Positions 1-6,603 of a stretch of DNA of 14,071 bases are shown here, one piece after another; the first letter of the stretch is position 1; each line of letters starts with the position of its first letter. The stretch comes from Candidatus Neomicrothrix sp. UBA7388 (GTDB lineage Bacteria > Actinomycetota > Acidimicrobiia > Acidimicrobiales > Poriferisodalaceae). The DNA lies in contig DKNM01000048.1 in assembly GCA_002470695.1 (NCBI GenBank), positions 8,348 through 22,418 on the forward strand, given 5' to 3'. A program made the translations under genes and the position numbers. The notes beneath the pieces are model-generated. The model had not been told where the DNA came from. It worked only from the letters and a program-made list of their open reading frames with translations, and made no database searches.

Positions 1-1106
1 GCATCGGTAGTCAAGTGTTCAATATCGTTTTTGGTTGCACCGAGATCTGTGAGCGTCCGATCTGTTCCCACGGTTGCTGACAAACTTTCAACTGCCTCAA
101 TCGCATCTAAAGCATTTGACGTAACGCCGAGCGCTAAGCCGACGTCTCCGTAGCGTTCATTCGAGACATCGAGGTTGAAGCGCATTACATGCGGCAGCAT
201 TGTGGCCAATGTTTGGCCGTGTGCGATCCCAAAAGTGCCCGAGATCGGATGGCCAGTTGCGTGGACAAGTCCTAGAAGGGGACCAGAAGAAAAGGCTCGG
301 CCCGCCAAATGAGAAGCGACCTGCATCGCAGCTCGGGCTTCGATGTTGCCTCCGTCGCTAACTGCCGTAGGGAGCCATTTGCCTGTGAGTCGAATTGCGT
401 GAAGGGCTAGGCCGTCTGAGTAAGGGTTTGCAGATGTAGATGTGTACGCCTCGATTGAGTGAGTTAGTACATCCATTCCGCACGCTGCGGTCGCGCCGGC
501 AGGTAATCCAACAGTAAGAGTCGGGTCGAGGATAATTGCGCGGGGTTGCACATCCGGGTGGGCGAACGTCAGTTTTCGGTGGTCTTCGGTACGGGTGATT
601 AAGCCGCCACCGTTGGTTTCAGAAGCGGTGCCTGAAGTCGTAGGAACTGCGATTGTGGGAACGCAGGGCTCCGTTGCGCGTGCTGCGGGTGACAACGTGC
701 TGAAGTCGATCTTGTCGGCATCGTCGAGATCAGGAGAAAATGCTAGAGACACATCGTTGATTCCAGATGGGGCGGCCATCGCGATGTATTTGCCGCAGTC
801 CATAACTGACCCCCCGCCGACGAGCACCATTACGGTGTCTTCAATCCCGAAGCTCTTAAGTGCTGCTACTCCCGCCGCAACGTTGGTGTCAGTTGGGTTC
901 GGGTCGACGTCGGTGAAAGCCGCCCACTCAACATTATGCGCTGTCAGCGCTTCGGTTACTGTGTCCAGCACCCCGGCGCCCTGGACTCCTGCATCGCTTA
1001 TAAAGAAAGCTCGGGTGCCGTGTGCTTGAACATGTTGGGCTAAATTCCCGATGCTGTTTTCCCCGACTGCTGTGGTCCCCATTGGATCAAGAGTGAAGGT
1101 ATTCAT
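1..1106 (-). CDS. Iron-type alcohol dehydrogenase (partial, C-terminus beyond window)
   Basis: This is a group III (iron-containing) alcohol dehydrogenase / maleylacetate reductase family protein, an NAD(P)-dependent cytosolic oxidoreductase interconverting alcohols and carbonyls. Translating the minus strand gives 368 residues without a stop, and the frame runs off the left edge. The nucleotide-binding motif GGGSVMDCGK lies at residues 97-106 and a PTTSGTASE motif at 155-163. The four metal ligands of the family are all present: D212 and H216 in GMDVLTHSIEAY, H282 in LVHATGHP and H296 in GIAHG. The H282-H296 spacing of 14 matches FucO. The start is set by a strong Shine-Dalgarno (AAAGGAG at 1114-1120) seven bases before the ATG. 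It begins 30 bases after the flavoprotein gene ends, so it is the second gene of that operon and would share its metal-responsive promoter. Family certain; substrate unknown. Confidence 0.93.
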   Translation of the reverse strand, partial: MNTFTLDPMGTTAVGENSIGNLAQHVQAHGTRAFFISDAGVQGAGVLDTVTEALTAHNVEWAAFTDVDPNPTDTNVAAGVAALKSFGIEDTVMVLVGGGSVMDCGKYIAMAAPSGINDVSLAFSPDLDDADKIDFSTLSPAARATEPCVPTIAVPTTSGTASETNGGGLITRTEDHRKLTFAHPDVQPRAIILDPTLTVGLPAGATAACGMDVLTHSIEAYTSTSANPYSDGLALHAIRLTGKWLPTAVSDGGNIEARAAMQVASHLAGRAFSSGPLLGLVHATGHPISGTFGIAHGQTLATMLPHVMRFNLDVSNERYGDVGLALGVTSNALDAIEAVESLSATVGTDRTLTDLGATKNDIEHLTTD

Positions 1107-1136
1107 CGTGCCTCTCCTTTGTAGATGATTTAGTGC

Positions 1137-2375
1137 TTATGGTTTCGTGTTGTTTGGTCCGGAACTTTGTCGGTAGTAGCCATCAGAGCTGAGCTCAATT
1201 CCAGTTATAGCTGTTGTGATTCGACGGGCGGCATGTCTTGCGCCCCAAAGATTACCGGCAGCTGGGCCAAGGGCGAAGGCAGCAACGCGTCCCATCACAT
1301 ACACCGGGTGAGGTCCTAACCGAAGCGAATGATCCACAAGAGGGAGCCCATCGATGACCGGCACGTCAGCCAGTATTTGTTTTAGGCATCTCATGGATTC
1401 GATGTTGCTCTGAGTGCCTGTGGCTAACCACACTTGGTCGCTGTATATCTGCTCATTGTTATTGAGTTGAAGGATGCAACCACCTGGAGATAACGCGTCA
1501 GCGGAGGTGACCTCAGCCGAATCGAGAATTTCCATAGCGTGACTACTTGTCAGATCTAACAGTGTGTTGTGCATCCACTCAGGTATCGATCCGCCTCCTC
1601 GAGCTTCTCGTGCTACTTGAATGCGGCGCTCTACGTCTGATTCGGCGAAGTACTTGGTTAGATATTTCGGTCCAAGCCAGCCAGGTTCAGTGTCGAAATC
1701 ACGTATCCGTAAAGGATTCCGCGCAATGAGCTTCACTTCTGCTCCCTTGAGAGCAGCGCTGCGGGCGAGGTGTGCTGCTGTTAAGCCGCCACCAACGATT
1801 GCGATCTTCTGACCTTCTAAATCAGGTGTTTCAGCTAAATTAACATCGAGTGAGTGCTCCAAAAGACCGGCTTGACGACCTACGAGATTCCACGTCCATT
1901 GCGGAATATTCCGATGATGAGGATTCGTGGCAATAATCAGATGCCGGGAGCGAATGACGCCCGCTGATGTCTGTAGTTCGATGCCCGTGTGGTCGCTTTG
2001 AATTGTCTCCGGTATCGCCGCAATTGGGGAAGCTAGCTCCGCCTTTTTGATGATCTCCGAGCAAAAAGCTGAAAACGATTCAGCGGTTGGAGGGTCGTAG
2101 GGAAGACCGGAACGCTCAAAGCCATGTTGTTCGACAAAGTCGGTCAAGGCGTATGGATCGGGGGATGGGTGGTGAACAATTGGTGAACGCAAGGTGGTGA
2201 TGTCGGCGCGTGCGAATTGGGTCTTCCATGCTGTTAGCCACTGATCTGAATGATCAATTACAGTGACGTCCATCGAAGGAGCAACGAGTTCGAGTTGAAG
2301 GGCAGCTGCTAGGCCCTGGGGTCCAGCGCCGATAATGCAGGTGTCTGTTGTTGTCACCGCCTGGGAGTCCTCCAT
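1137..2375 (-). CDS. FAD/NAD(P)-binding oxidoreductase, N-hydroxylase-like
   Basis: A 412-residue flavoprotein with two dinucleotide-binding folds. The FAD motif IIGAGPQG is at residues 14-21, and a second glycine-rich NAD(P) motif IVGGGLTAAHLA is near 193-204, followed by a basic stretch (KLIARNPLRIR). After the first fold it has W...FARADITTLRSP..HHPSPDPYAL, which resembles the substrate/flavin region of SidA/IucD/PvdA-type N-monooxygenases and related COG4529/COG3486 proteins. A conserved ATG motif (WLATGTQ) sits near the C-terminal third. There is no transmembrane segment or signal peptide. No Shine-Dalgarno precedes the ATG; instead a -10 hexamer lies six bases upstream, suggesting a leaderless mRNA. 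It is the first gene of an operon with the iron-type alcohol dehydrogenase and is divergent from a COG0523 GTPase across two Zur/Fur-like boxes. The flavoprotein class is sure; hydroxylase activity is only inferred. Confidence 0.85.
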   Translation of the reverse strand: MEDSQAVTTTDTCIIGAGPQGLAAALQLELVAPSMDVTVIDHSDQWLTAWKTQFARADITTLRSPIVHHPSPDPYALTDFVEQHGFERSGLPYDPPTAESFSAFCSEIIKKAELASPIAAIPETIQSDHTGIELQTSAGVIRSRHLIIATNPHHRNIPQWTWNLVGRQAGLLEHSLDVNLAETPDLEGQKIAIVGGGLTAAHLARSAALKGAEVKLIARNPLRIRDFDTEPGWLGPKYLTKYFAESDVERRIQVAREARGGGSIPEWMHNTLLDLTSSHAMEILDSAEVTSADALSPGGCILQLNNNEQIYSDQVWLATGTQSNIESMRCLKQILADVPVIDGLPLVDHSLRLGPHPVYVMGRVAAFALGPAAGNLWGARHAARRITTAITGIELSSDGYYRQSSGPNNTKP

Positions 2376-2387
2376 GCGGAAAGCTTA
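2376..2387 (-). promoter_or_regulatory. -10 element of a probable leaderless promoter for the flavoprotein operon
   Basis: On the minus strand TAAGCT (2387-2382) is followed by six bases and then the ATG at 2375. No ribosome-binding site fits between them. A TAnnnT hexamer at this distance would place transcription start at or next to the A of the start codon. A convincing -35 is not visible; where it would be expected, the metal-repressor box lies. Confidence 0.6.
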
Positions 2388-2394
2388 GTAAAAA

Positions 2395-2409
2395 TGAGAA
2401 TCGTTCTTA
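2395..2409 (-). promoter_or_regulatory. Zur/Fur-type operator (box 1, flavoprotein side)
   Basis: The 15-base imperfect palindrome TGAGAATCGTTCTTA (plus-strand reading) matches the 7-1-7 layout of Fur-family operators and resembles actinobacterial Zur boxes (TGAxAATxxTTxTCA type). It ends seven bases before the -10 hexamer of the flavoprotein operon, covering the -35/spacer zone, so a bound repressor would block RNA polymerase. The Zur assignment rests on the neighbouring COG0523 gene; Fur cannot be excluded from the bases alone. Confidence 0.72.
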
Positions 2410-2468
2410 CATAATCAACTTGTTTTGGATATTTTTTCGGCTTCAGAAAATGAGCGGCGGCCTAGAAA

Positions 2469-2483
2469 TAGGAATGATTCTCA
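2469..2483 (+). promoter_or_regulatory. Zur/Fur-type operator (box 2, GTPase side)
   Basis: TAGGAATGATTCTCA is the second copy of the palindrome. Read toward its own gene, it matches box 1 read toward the flavoprotein gene (TAAGAACGATTCTCA) at 13 of 15 bases. It also lies exactly seven bases before its -10 hexamer, as box 1 does. The two boxes thus form a mirror-image pair, one per divergent promoter, with 59 bases between them. Confidence 0.75.
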
Positions 2484-2490
2484 ATACCGC

Positions 2491-2502
2491 TAAGATTTGG
2501 TT
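2491..2502 (+). promoter_or_regulatory. -10 element of a probable leaderless promoter for the COG0523 GTPase
   Basis: TAAGAT at 2491-2496 is followed by six bases and the ATG at 2503. There is no purine-rich ribosome-binding site. The arrangement mirrors the divergent flavoprotein promoter base for base in spacing. Confidence 0.6.
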
Positions 2503-3717
2503 ATGCACGAACGATTACCGGTGACCGTTCTCTCGGGATTTTTGGGGGCCGGAAAAACAACTCTTTTAAATCATGTGCTCGCTAACCGTGAGGGTCGGAG
2601 AGTAGCTGTCATAGTCAATGACATGAGTGAGGTGAATATCGATGCCTCCCTTGTCTCTACTAGCGCAACGCTTGACAGAACTGAGGAACGCCTAGTCGAA
2701 ATGTCTAATGGTTGCATTTGCTGTACGTTGCGCGAGGACCTGCTCATAGAAGTCGCCCGTTTAGCCTCTGAAGGCCGTTTCGATTACCTGTTGATTGAAT
2801 CAACCGGTATTAGTGAACCTATGCCGGTAGCGGCAACGTTCTTGTTTGAGGACATCGATGGCGAGAGCCTCTCGTCGTTAGCTCGTCTTGACACGATGGC
2901 TAGTGTTGTTGACGCTGCGACCTTTCTCGATAGGTTCGACGACCTTGAGGAGTTAACTGACTTAGGCGTCGGTCGCGATGACGAAGACGATCGCTCTGTC
3001 ATAGATCTCGTTGTAGATCAGGTTGAGTTCGCCAACGTCATTGTGGTCTCGAAACCGGATCTTGTTACTGAAGAACATCTTGAGAAAGTCGTTGCGACGG
3101 TTCGTAGCTTAAATCCAGACGCCAAGCTTGTTGTGGCTGAAAAAGGCGACGTCCCGTTAGACGCAGTTCTCGATACGGGCCTCTTCGATGAAGAAGAGGG
3201 TGAGACGGCCCCTGGCTGGGCAAAGATACTAAATGATGATCCAATCCCCGAAACCGAAGAGTATGGGATTACGTCGTTTGTTTATCGGCATCGGTGGCCT
3301 TTCCACCCAGACCGCCTAGCTCGAGAGCTGGGGAAGGCATGGCCTGGGGTTTTGCGGAGCAAAGGTTTTTTTTGGCTCGCGTCTCGCCCAGATCTGCAGG
3401 CGATGTGGAGCCATTCAGGCCTTTCCGTGATGCTTGAACCGCTAGCGCCTTGGTTTGCAGCGACTCCAGAGGAAGATTGGGAATTGGAGACTGAAGAAGA
3501 GCGACTTGATCTTCAAGAGCGTTGGGACCCACTTGTTGGTGATCGTCAAACGGAGATTGTATTTATCGGTATTGATATGGACGAGGCTGAAATACGGGCT
3601 CGTCTGGACAGCTGCGTTCTAACCGGCGACGAGTTCGAAAAAGGACCTGAGAGTTGGCTTGACCTGAATGACCCCCTTCCAGAGTGGGATCTTTCTTGTG
3701 ATATCGATTTTGACTAA
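2503..3717 (+). CDS. COG0523-family GTPase (CobW/ZigA-like putative zinc metallochaperone)
   Basis: A 404-residue P-loop GTPase of the COG0523 family, whose members deliver metal (zinc, cobalt, iron or nickel) to client proteins using GTP. Visible motifs are Walker [10 protein letters not shown] (residues 12-20), the family's metal-binding CxCC (C71-I-C73-C74), a Walker B-type LLIESTG (about 96-102) and the guanine-specificity motif SKPD (183-186). The C-terminal half holds a CobW_C-type domain ending [11 protein letters not shown]. An acidic run (RDDEDD, near 158-163) sits in the linker where many relatives carry histidine-rich loops. The ATG at 2503 is preferred over an in-frame TTG at 2497: the family normally starts just before the beta strand leading to Walker A, and the -10 element sits six bases before this ATG. 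The Zur/Fur box just upstream argues for a role in zinc limitation rather than cobalamin synthesis, despite the cob genes downstream. Confidence 0.92.
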   Translation: MHERLPVTVLSGFLGAGKTTLLNHVLANREGRRVAVIVNDMSEVNIDASLVSTSATLDRTEERLVEMSNGCICCTLREDLLIEVARLASEGRFDYLLIESTGISEPMPVAATFLFEDIDGESLSSLARLDTMASVVDAATFLDRFDDLEELTDLGVGRDDEDDRSVIDLVVDQVEFANVIVVSKPDLVTEEHLEKVVATVRSLNPDAKLVVAEKGDVPLDAVLDTGLFDEEEGETAPGWAKILNDDPIPETEEYGITSFVYRHRWPFHPDRLARELGKAWPGVLRSKGFFWLASRPDLQAMWSHSGLSVMLEPLAPWFAATPEEDWELETEEERLDLQERWDPLVGDRQTEIVFIGIDMDEAEIRARLDSCVLTGDEFEKGPESWLDLNDPLPEWDLSCDIDFD

Positions 3718-3719
3718 TG

Positions 3720-3740
3720 GCCCGTCTCTTGTTGGCGGGC
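3720..3740 (+). terminator. Weak stem-loop after the COG0523 GTPase gene
   Basis: GCCCG (3720-3724) can pair with CGGGC (3736-3740) around an 11-base loop, three bases after the stop codon. No clear T-run follows, so intrinsic termination is uncertain. Confidence 0.3.
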
Positions 3741-3911
3741 TGCGGGTGCAATAGCTGTCTGTTCTTCTGGTGCTAGTCAGGTTTTTGAGTTGTCTTGAGA
3801 TAGCCAAAAGCTGTTGGCGTACTGGCCCTAAATAACAAGAATTTTGGACGAAGAATGCAGGAACTATTAGGCGAGTGCGTTACAAATTCCAGGTGAGATC
3901 TTTGCTCAATA

Positions 3912-3945
3912 TTGGTTTTCCTTTTCTGCTGCTTAGGTTGTTGTA
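3912..3945 (+). promoter_or_regulatory. Probable leaderless promoter of cobQ
   Basis: A -35-like TTGGTT (3912-3917), a 16-base spacer and a -10-like TAGGTT (3934-3939) lie six bases before the cobQ ATG. No good Shine-Dalgarno is present, though AGG at 3935-3937 could be read as a very weak one. The 228-base gap upstream of cobQ lacks the conserved B12 box of a cobalamin riboswitch. Confidence 0.5.
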
Positions 3946-5409
3946 ATGAGCCGAGCACTCATGATTCAGGGCACAGGATCCAATGTGGGCAAGTCGCTGG
4001 TTGTCGCAGGCCTACTGCGGGCTTTCAGAAAGCGGGGATTAAGCGTCGTCCCCTTCAAGCCGCAAAATATGTCCAACAACGCAGCTGTATCTACAGATGG
4101 TGGCGAACTAGGTAGGGCTCAGGCGTTACAAGCTCTGGCCGCGGGAGTTTCGCCACACACCGATATGAATCCTGTGTTGCTGAAGCCTGAATCAGATATG
4201 CGATCACAAGTGGTGGTTCAAGGACAGGTCAAGGGAAATTTATCGGCCGGGAACTTCCGAGCAGACAGAGAAAATCTTTTAAAGCCGGTACTCGAAAGCT
4301 TTTCCCGTCTCGCCCAACAAGCGGACTTAGTCATTGTTGAAGGAGCAGGAAGTCCTGCCGAGACCAACCTGCGAAAGCACGATATTGCCAACATGGGTTT
4401 CGCCACAGCTGCCAATGTCCCGGTAGTTCTTCTAGGTGATATCGACAGAGGAGGAGTAATAGCCCAATTAGTCGGCACAAAAGCGGTCTTGAGTTCGGTC
4501 GACGCCGAGCAAATTGTGGGATTTATGATCAACAAGTTTCGGGGAAATTTGGAGCTTTTCGATGACGGGCTATCGACTATCACCCACCACACCGGCTGGC
4601 TATCTGCGGGAATTTTGACTTGGTTTCCATCTGCATGGAAGCTCCCAGCTGAAGATGCCGTCGACCTCACCTCTAGCGTTGGAGGGCACATCAAAATTGT
4701 GGTTCCAATGCTTTCGAGAATCGCAAATTTTGATGACTTAGATCCGCTCCGCAATGAACCAGAAGTGACCGTCGAGATGGTTTCGCCAGGAAATCCACTT
4801 CCAGGCGACGCCGATCTAGTGCTCTTGCCTGGGACTAAGTCGACAATTGCAGACCTAGCATTCTTCAAATCCCAAGGTTGGGATGTCGATTTAGTGGCGC
4901 ACCATAGACGCGGCGGGCGAATACTCGGGTTATGCGGCGGCTATCAGATGCTTGGTCGAACAGTGAGTGACCCTCAAGGAATAGAGGGTGTTGCGCAAAC
5001 AGTGGCGGGTCTCGGTTTACTTGAGGTCGAGACGGAAATGAGCGCTCAAAAAGTTGTCGCTATAAGTAACGGTCATTACCTCCCAACAGGTGACTCCATA
5101 AGTGGCTATGAAATTCATATAGGAAAGACTGGTGGAGCTGATAAAGCCAATGCGTGGCTCAACGTGGATGGTCAAGACGAGGGTGCCGAATCAGAAGACG
5201 GTCTGGTGCGTGGCTGCTACCTCCATGGCATTTTTACGTCTGACAGCTTTAGAGCATCTTTTTTGAGAGAGTTTGGAGCCGAAACCCATATTCAGTACTC
5301 GAAAGAAGTGGATTCGGTGCTCGACGAGTTAGCGGCACAGATGGAAAACCAACTAGACCTCGACCTGCTCTATTCCTTCGCCAGAACAATCGAACTGAAG
5401 TCGCTTTGA
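3946..5409 (+). CDS. cobQ: Cobyric acid synthase (glutamine-dependent)
   Basis: CobQ/CbiP, 487 residues, the usual length. It uses glutamine and ATP to amidate four carboxylates of adenosylcobyrinic acid a,c-diamide, giving adenosylcobyric acid in the cytosol. The N-terminal dethiobiotin-synthetase-like ATPase starts with MIQGTGSNVGKS (6-17) and continues with the family signature PFKPQNMSNNAAV and MNPVLLKPESD. VIVEGAGSPAE and the VVLLGDIDRGGV block follow. The C-terminal class I (triad) glutamine amidotransferase domain has the nucleophile C330 in GLCGGYQMLG and a conserved histidine H427 in YLHGIF. The next cobalamin gene, cobD, lies on the opposite strand and converges on it, leaving 82 bases. 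Identification is secure. Confidence 0.97.
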   Translation: MSRALMIQGTGSNVGKSLVVAGLLRAFRKRGLSVVPFKPQNMSNNAAVSTDGGELGRAQALQALAAGVSPHTDMNPVLLKPESDMRSQVVVQGQVKGNLSAGNFRADRENLLKPVLESFSRLAQQADLVIVEGAGSPAETNLRKHDIANMGFATAANVPVVLLGDIDRGGVIAQLVGTKAVLSSVDAEQIVGFMINKFRGNLELFDDGLSTITHHTGWLSAGILTWFPSAWKLPAEDAVDLTSSVGGHIKIVVPMLSRIANFDDLDPLRNEPEVTVEMVSPGNPLPGDADLVLLPGTKSTIADLAFFKSQGWDVDLVAHHRRGGRILGLCGGYQMLGRTVSDPQGIEGVAQTVAGLGLLEVETEMSAQKVVAISNGHYLPTGDSISGYEIHIGKTGGADKANAWLNVDGQDEGAESEDGLVRGCYLHGIFTSDSFRASFLREFGAETHIQYSKEVDSVLDELAAQMENQLDLDLLYSFARTIELKSL

Positions 5410-5456
5410 ACGCTTTCCCGAAAAATGAAGTGACATAGCCGCTCCAGGCACAGAAT

Positions 5457-5475
5457 AGATCGCAGTCGTCGATCT
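5457..5475. terminator. Small inverted repeat between convergent cobQ and cobD
   Basis: AGATCG and CGATCT form a 6-bp stem around a 7-base loop, in the gap where cobQ and cobD transcription converge. There is no T-run on either side. It could act as a weak bidirectional terminator; support is slight. Confidence 0.25.
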
Positions 5476-5491
5476 TCCGGATCATCGAGTC

Positions 5492-6406
5492 TCAGAAGAT
5501 AAGTGTTTGCGATGTGAGTGCAACAGCGGTTAACGCAAGAATAAGAGTCCAGCAAGACCAAAGCATTTTGGTTGAGCGCCGAATATCTGAGCCCTTGGCA
5601 TAGTTTCCTTGTTGGTTAACCCACGGGAAAGGTTGCTTGCCAGTTCCATAATTTCTGGGTCCCGCTAGGGCGACGTCTAACGAATATGCCATCGCCGCTT
5701 CTGGCCATCCAGCATTTGGAGAGCGATGCAGCCTGGCATCTTGAGCAATGCGAACCATCCGGTGTAGCACACGCCCGGTTATCGCAAGCGATAAACAACT
5801 CAAGCGCGACGGCACCACGTTCAATAAATCATCGCACCTAGCTGAGGCCCACCCGAACTGCCTGTGTTGAGGGGTCTTGTGTCCGATCATGCTGTCGGCG
5901 GTGTTGACGCATTTGTATGTCAAGAGGCCGGGTAAGCCGGCAACCAAGAACCAGAAGAGAGGAGCAATCACTCCATCTGAAAAATTTTCAGCTGCAGATT
6001 CAATAGCTGCCGAAGCAACCTCTGATTCATTCATGTTCTGGGTTTCACGTCCTACAATCAGGCCAACCGTCTTGCGGCCTTGATCTAAGGACACTTCAAG
6101 AGATTTAGCGACCTGATTGACGTGATCAGCAAGCGATCGCTGAGCTATGAGTATGGCTATACAAATAATGCTTGCTGCCGGACCTAGAGAGCTAATCAGT
6201 ACTCCGGTGCCAACGCCTAAGGCAACGAGAAATGTTAGAAAGAGAGTGCCTTTTGCTTTGCGCGCTGAGCCCTTGTTGAGGAACCTGTCTGCGACCTGAA
6301 TAACTTTTCCAATTACGACCACCGGATGAGGCAGATGGCGCCATACCCACTTTGGTTCACCTATCACAGCGTCAACTACCATCCCTAGTAGTAAGACCCA
6401 AAGCAT
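5492..6406 (-). CDS. cobD: Adenosylcobinamide-phosphate synthase (CobD/CbiB)
   Basis: CbiB/CobD family integral membrane protein, 304 residues (family usually about 310-320). It joins the aminopropanol moiety to adenosylcobyric acid, the step after CobQ. The N-terminus MLWVLLLGMVVDAVIGEP..HPVVVIG is the family hallmark and supports this start. A hydrophobic pair spans about residues 55-85. The core signature DGVIAPLFW..AGLPGLLTYKCVNTADSMIGHK follows at about 143-176, and a last membrane helix lies at the C-terminus. No standard Shine-Dalgarno is seen. TAGACA, six bases before the ATG, is one mismatch from the TAnnnT pattern of neighbouring leaderless genes. This is the anaerobic/aerobic-pathway CobD (CbiB), not the Salmonella L-threonine-phosphate decarboxylase also named CobD. 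Confidence 0.95.
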   Translation of the reverse strand: MLWVLLLGMVVDAVIGEPKWVWRHLPHPVVVIGKVIQVADRFLNKGSARKAKGTLFLTFLVALGVGTGVLISSLGPAASIICIAILIAQRSLADHVNQVAKSLEVSLDQGRKTVGLIVGRETQNMNESEVASAAIESAAENFSDGVIAPLFWFLVAGLPGLLTYKCVNTADSMIGHKTPQHRQFGWASARCDDLLNVVPSRLSCLSLAITGRVLHRMVRIAQDARLHRSPNAGWPEAAMAYSLDVALAGPRNYGTGKQPFPWVNQQGNYAKGSDIRRSTKMLWSCWTLILALTAVALTSQTLIF

Positions 6407-6443
6407 CTCTTCTGTCTAGTGCCCCTAGAGCAACGCAATGAGG

Positions 6444-6470
6444 TTGTTTTGTAAAGATTGTTGTAAACAA
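6444..6470. repeat. Inverted repeat TTGTTT...AAACAA in the cobD/oxidoreductase divergent gap
   Basis: TTGTTT (6444-6449) and AAACAA (6465-6470) are mirror arms around 15 bases. The interior also has TTGTAAA twice. It could be an operator for one of the two divergent genes; no regulator family can be named. Confidence 0.35.
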
Positions 6471-6492
6471 GCGGCGTGGTGTCGAGCTTATG

Positions 6493-6563
6493 TGAAGCAT
6501 CTAATTTGCTATACGGCGGCTGCGCCAGATTGCAGGTGTGCAGCGGCAATAATGAAGCATCTA
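6493..6563 (+). repeat. Direct repeat TGAAGCATCTA, two copies 60 bases apart
   Basis: TGAAGCATCTA occurs at 6493-6503 and 6553-6563, each followed by an AT-rich stretch with GCTA. The copies start exactly 60 bases apart, within the 197-base region upstream of the FAD oxidoreductase. Between them a GCTGC/GCAGC pair could form a short stem. Possible paired activator or repressor sites. Confidence 0.45.
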
Positions 6564-6591
6564 TTTCTAGCTACTAATCATTGGACAATTC

Positions 6592-6597
6592 GAGGAG
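6592..6597 (+). promoter_or_regulatory. Ribosome binding site of the FAD oxidoreductase
   Basis: GAGGAG lies six bases before the ATG at 6604. This is a classical Shine-Dalgarno, in contrast with the leaderless-looking starts elsewhere in the window, and it fixes the start codon. Confidence 0.8.
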
Positions 6598-6603
6598 CCA
6601 GCC

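Noticed and set aside
595..1029. Plus-strand open frame of 144 codons
   Set aside because: Lies wholly antisense to the iron-type alcohol dehydrogenase, whose motifs and metal ligands are intact; low-complexity Ser/Thr/Ala/Val product with no family likeness.
2497..2502. TTG start two codons upstream of the COG0523 GTPase ATG
   Set aside because: Has no ribosome site and would fall directly after the -10 hexamer; the ATG at 2503 fits both family N-termini and the leaderless spacing.
3718..3945. Cobalamin riboswitch upstream of cobQ
   Set aside because: No recognisable B12-box or conserved core could be found by eye in this gap.
4218..4868. Minus-strand open frame of 216 codons
   Set aside because: Antisense inside cobQ; product is Ser/Thr/Pro-rich shadow sequence and the plus-strand CobQ motifs are continuous through it.
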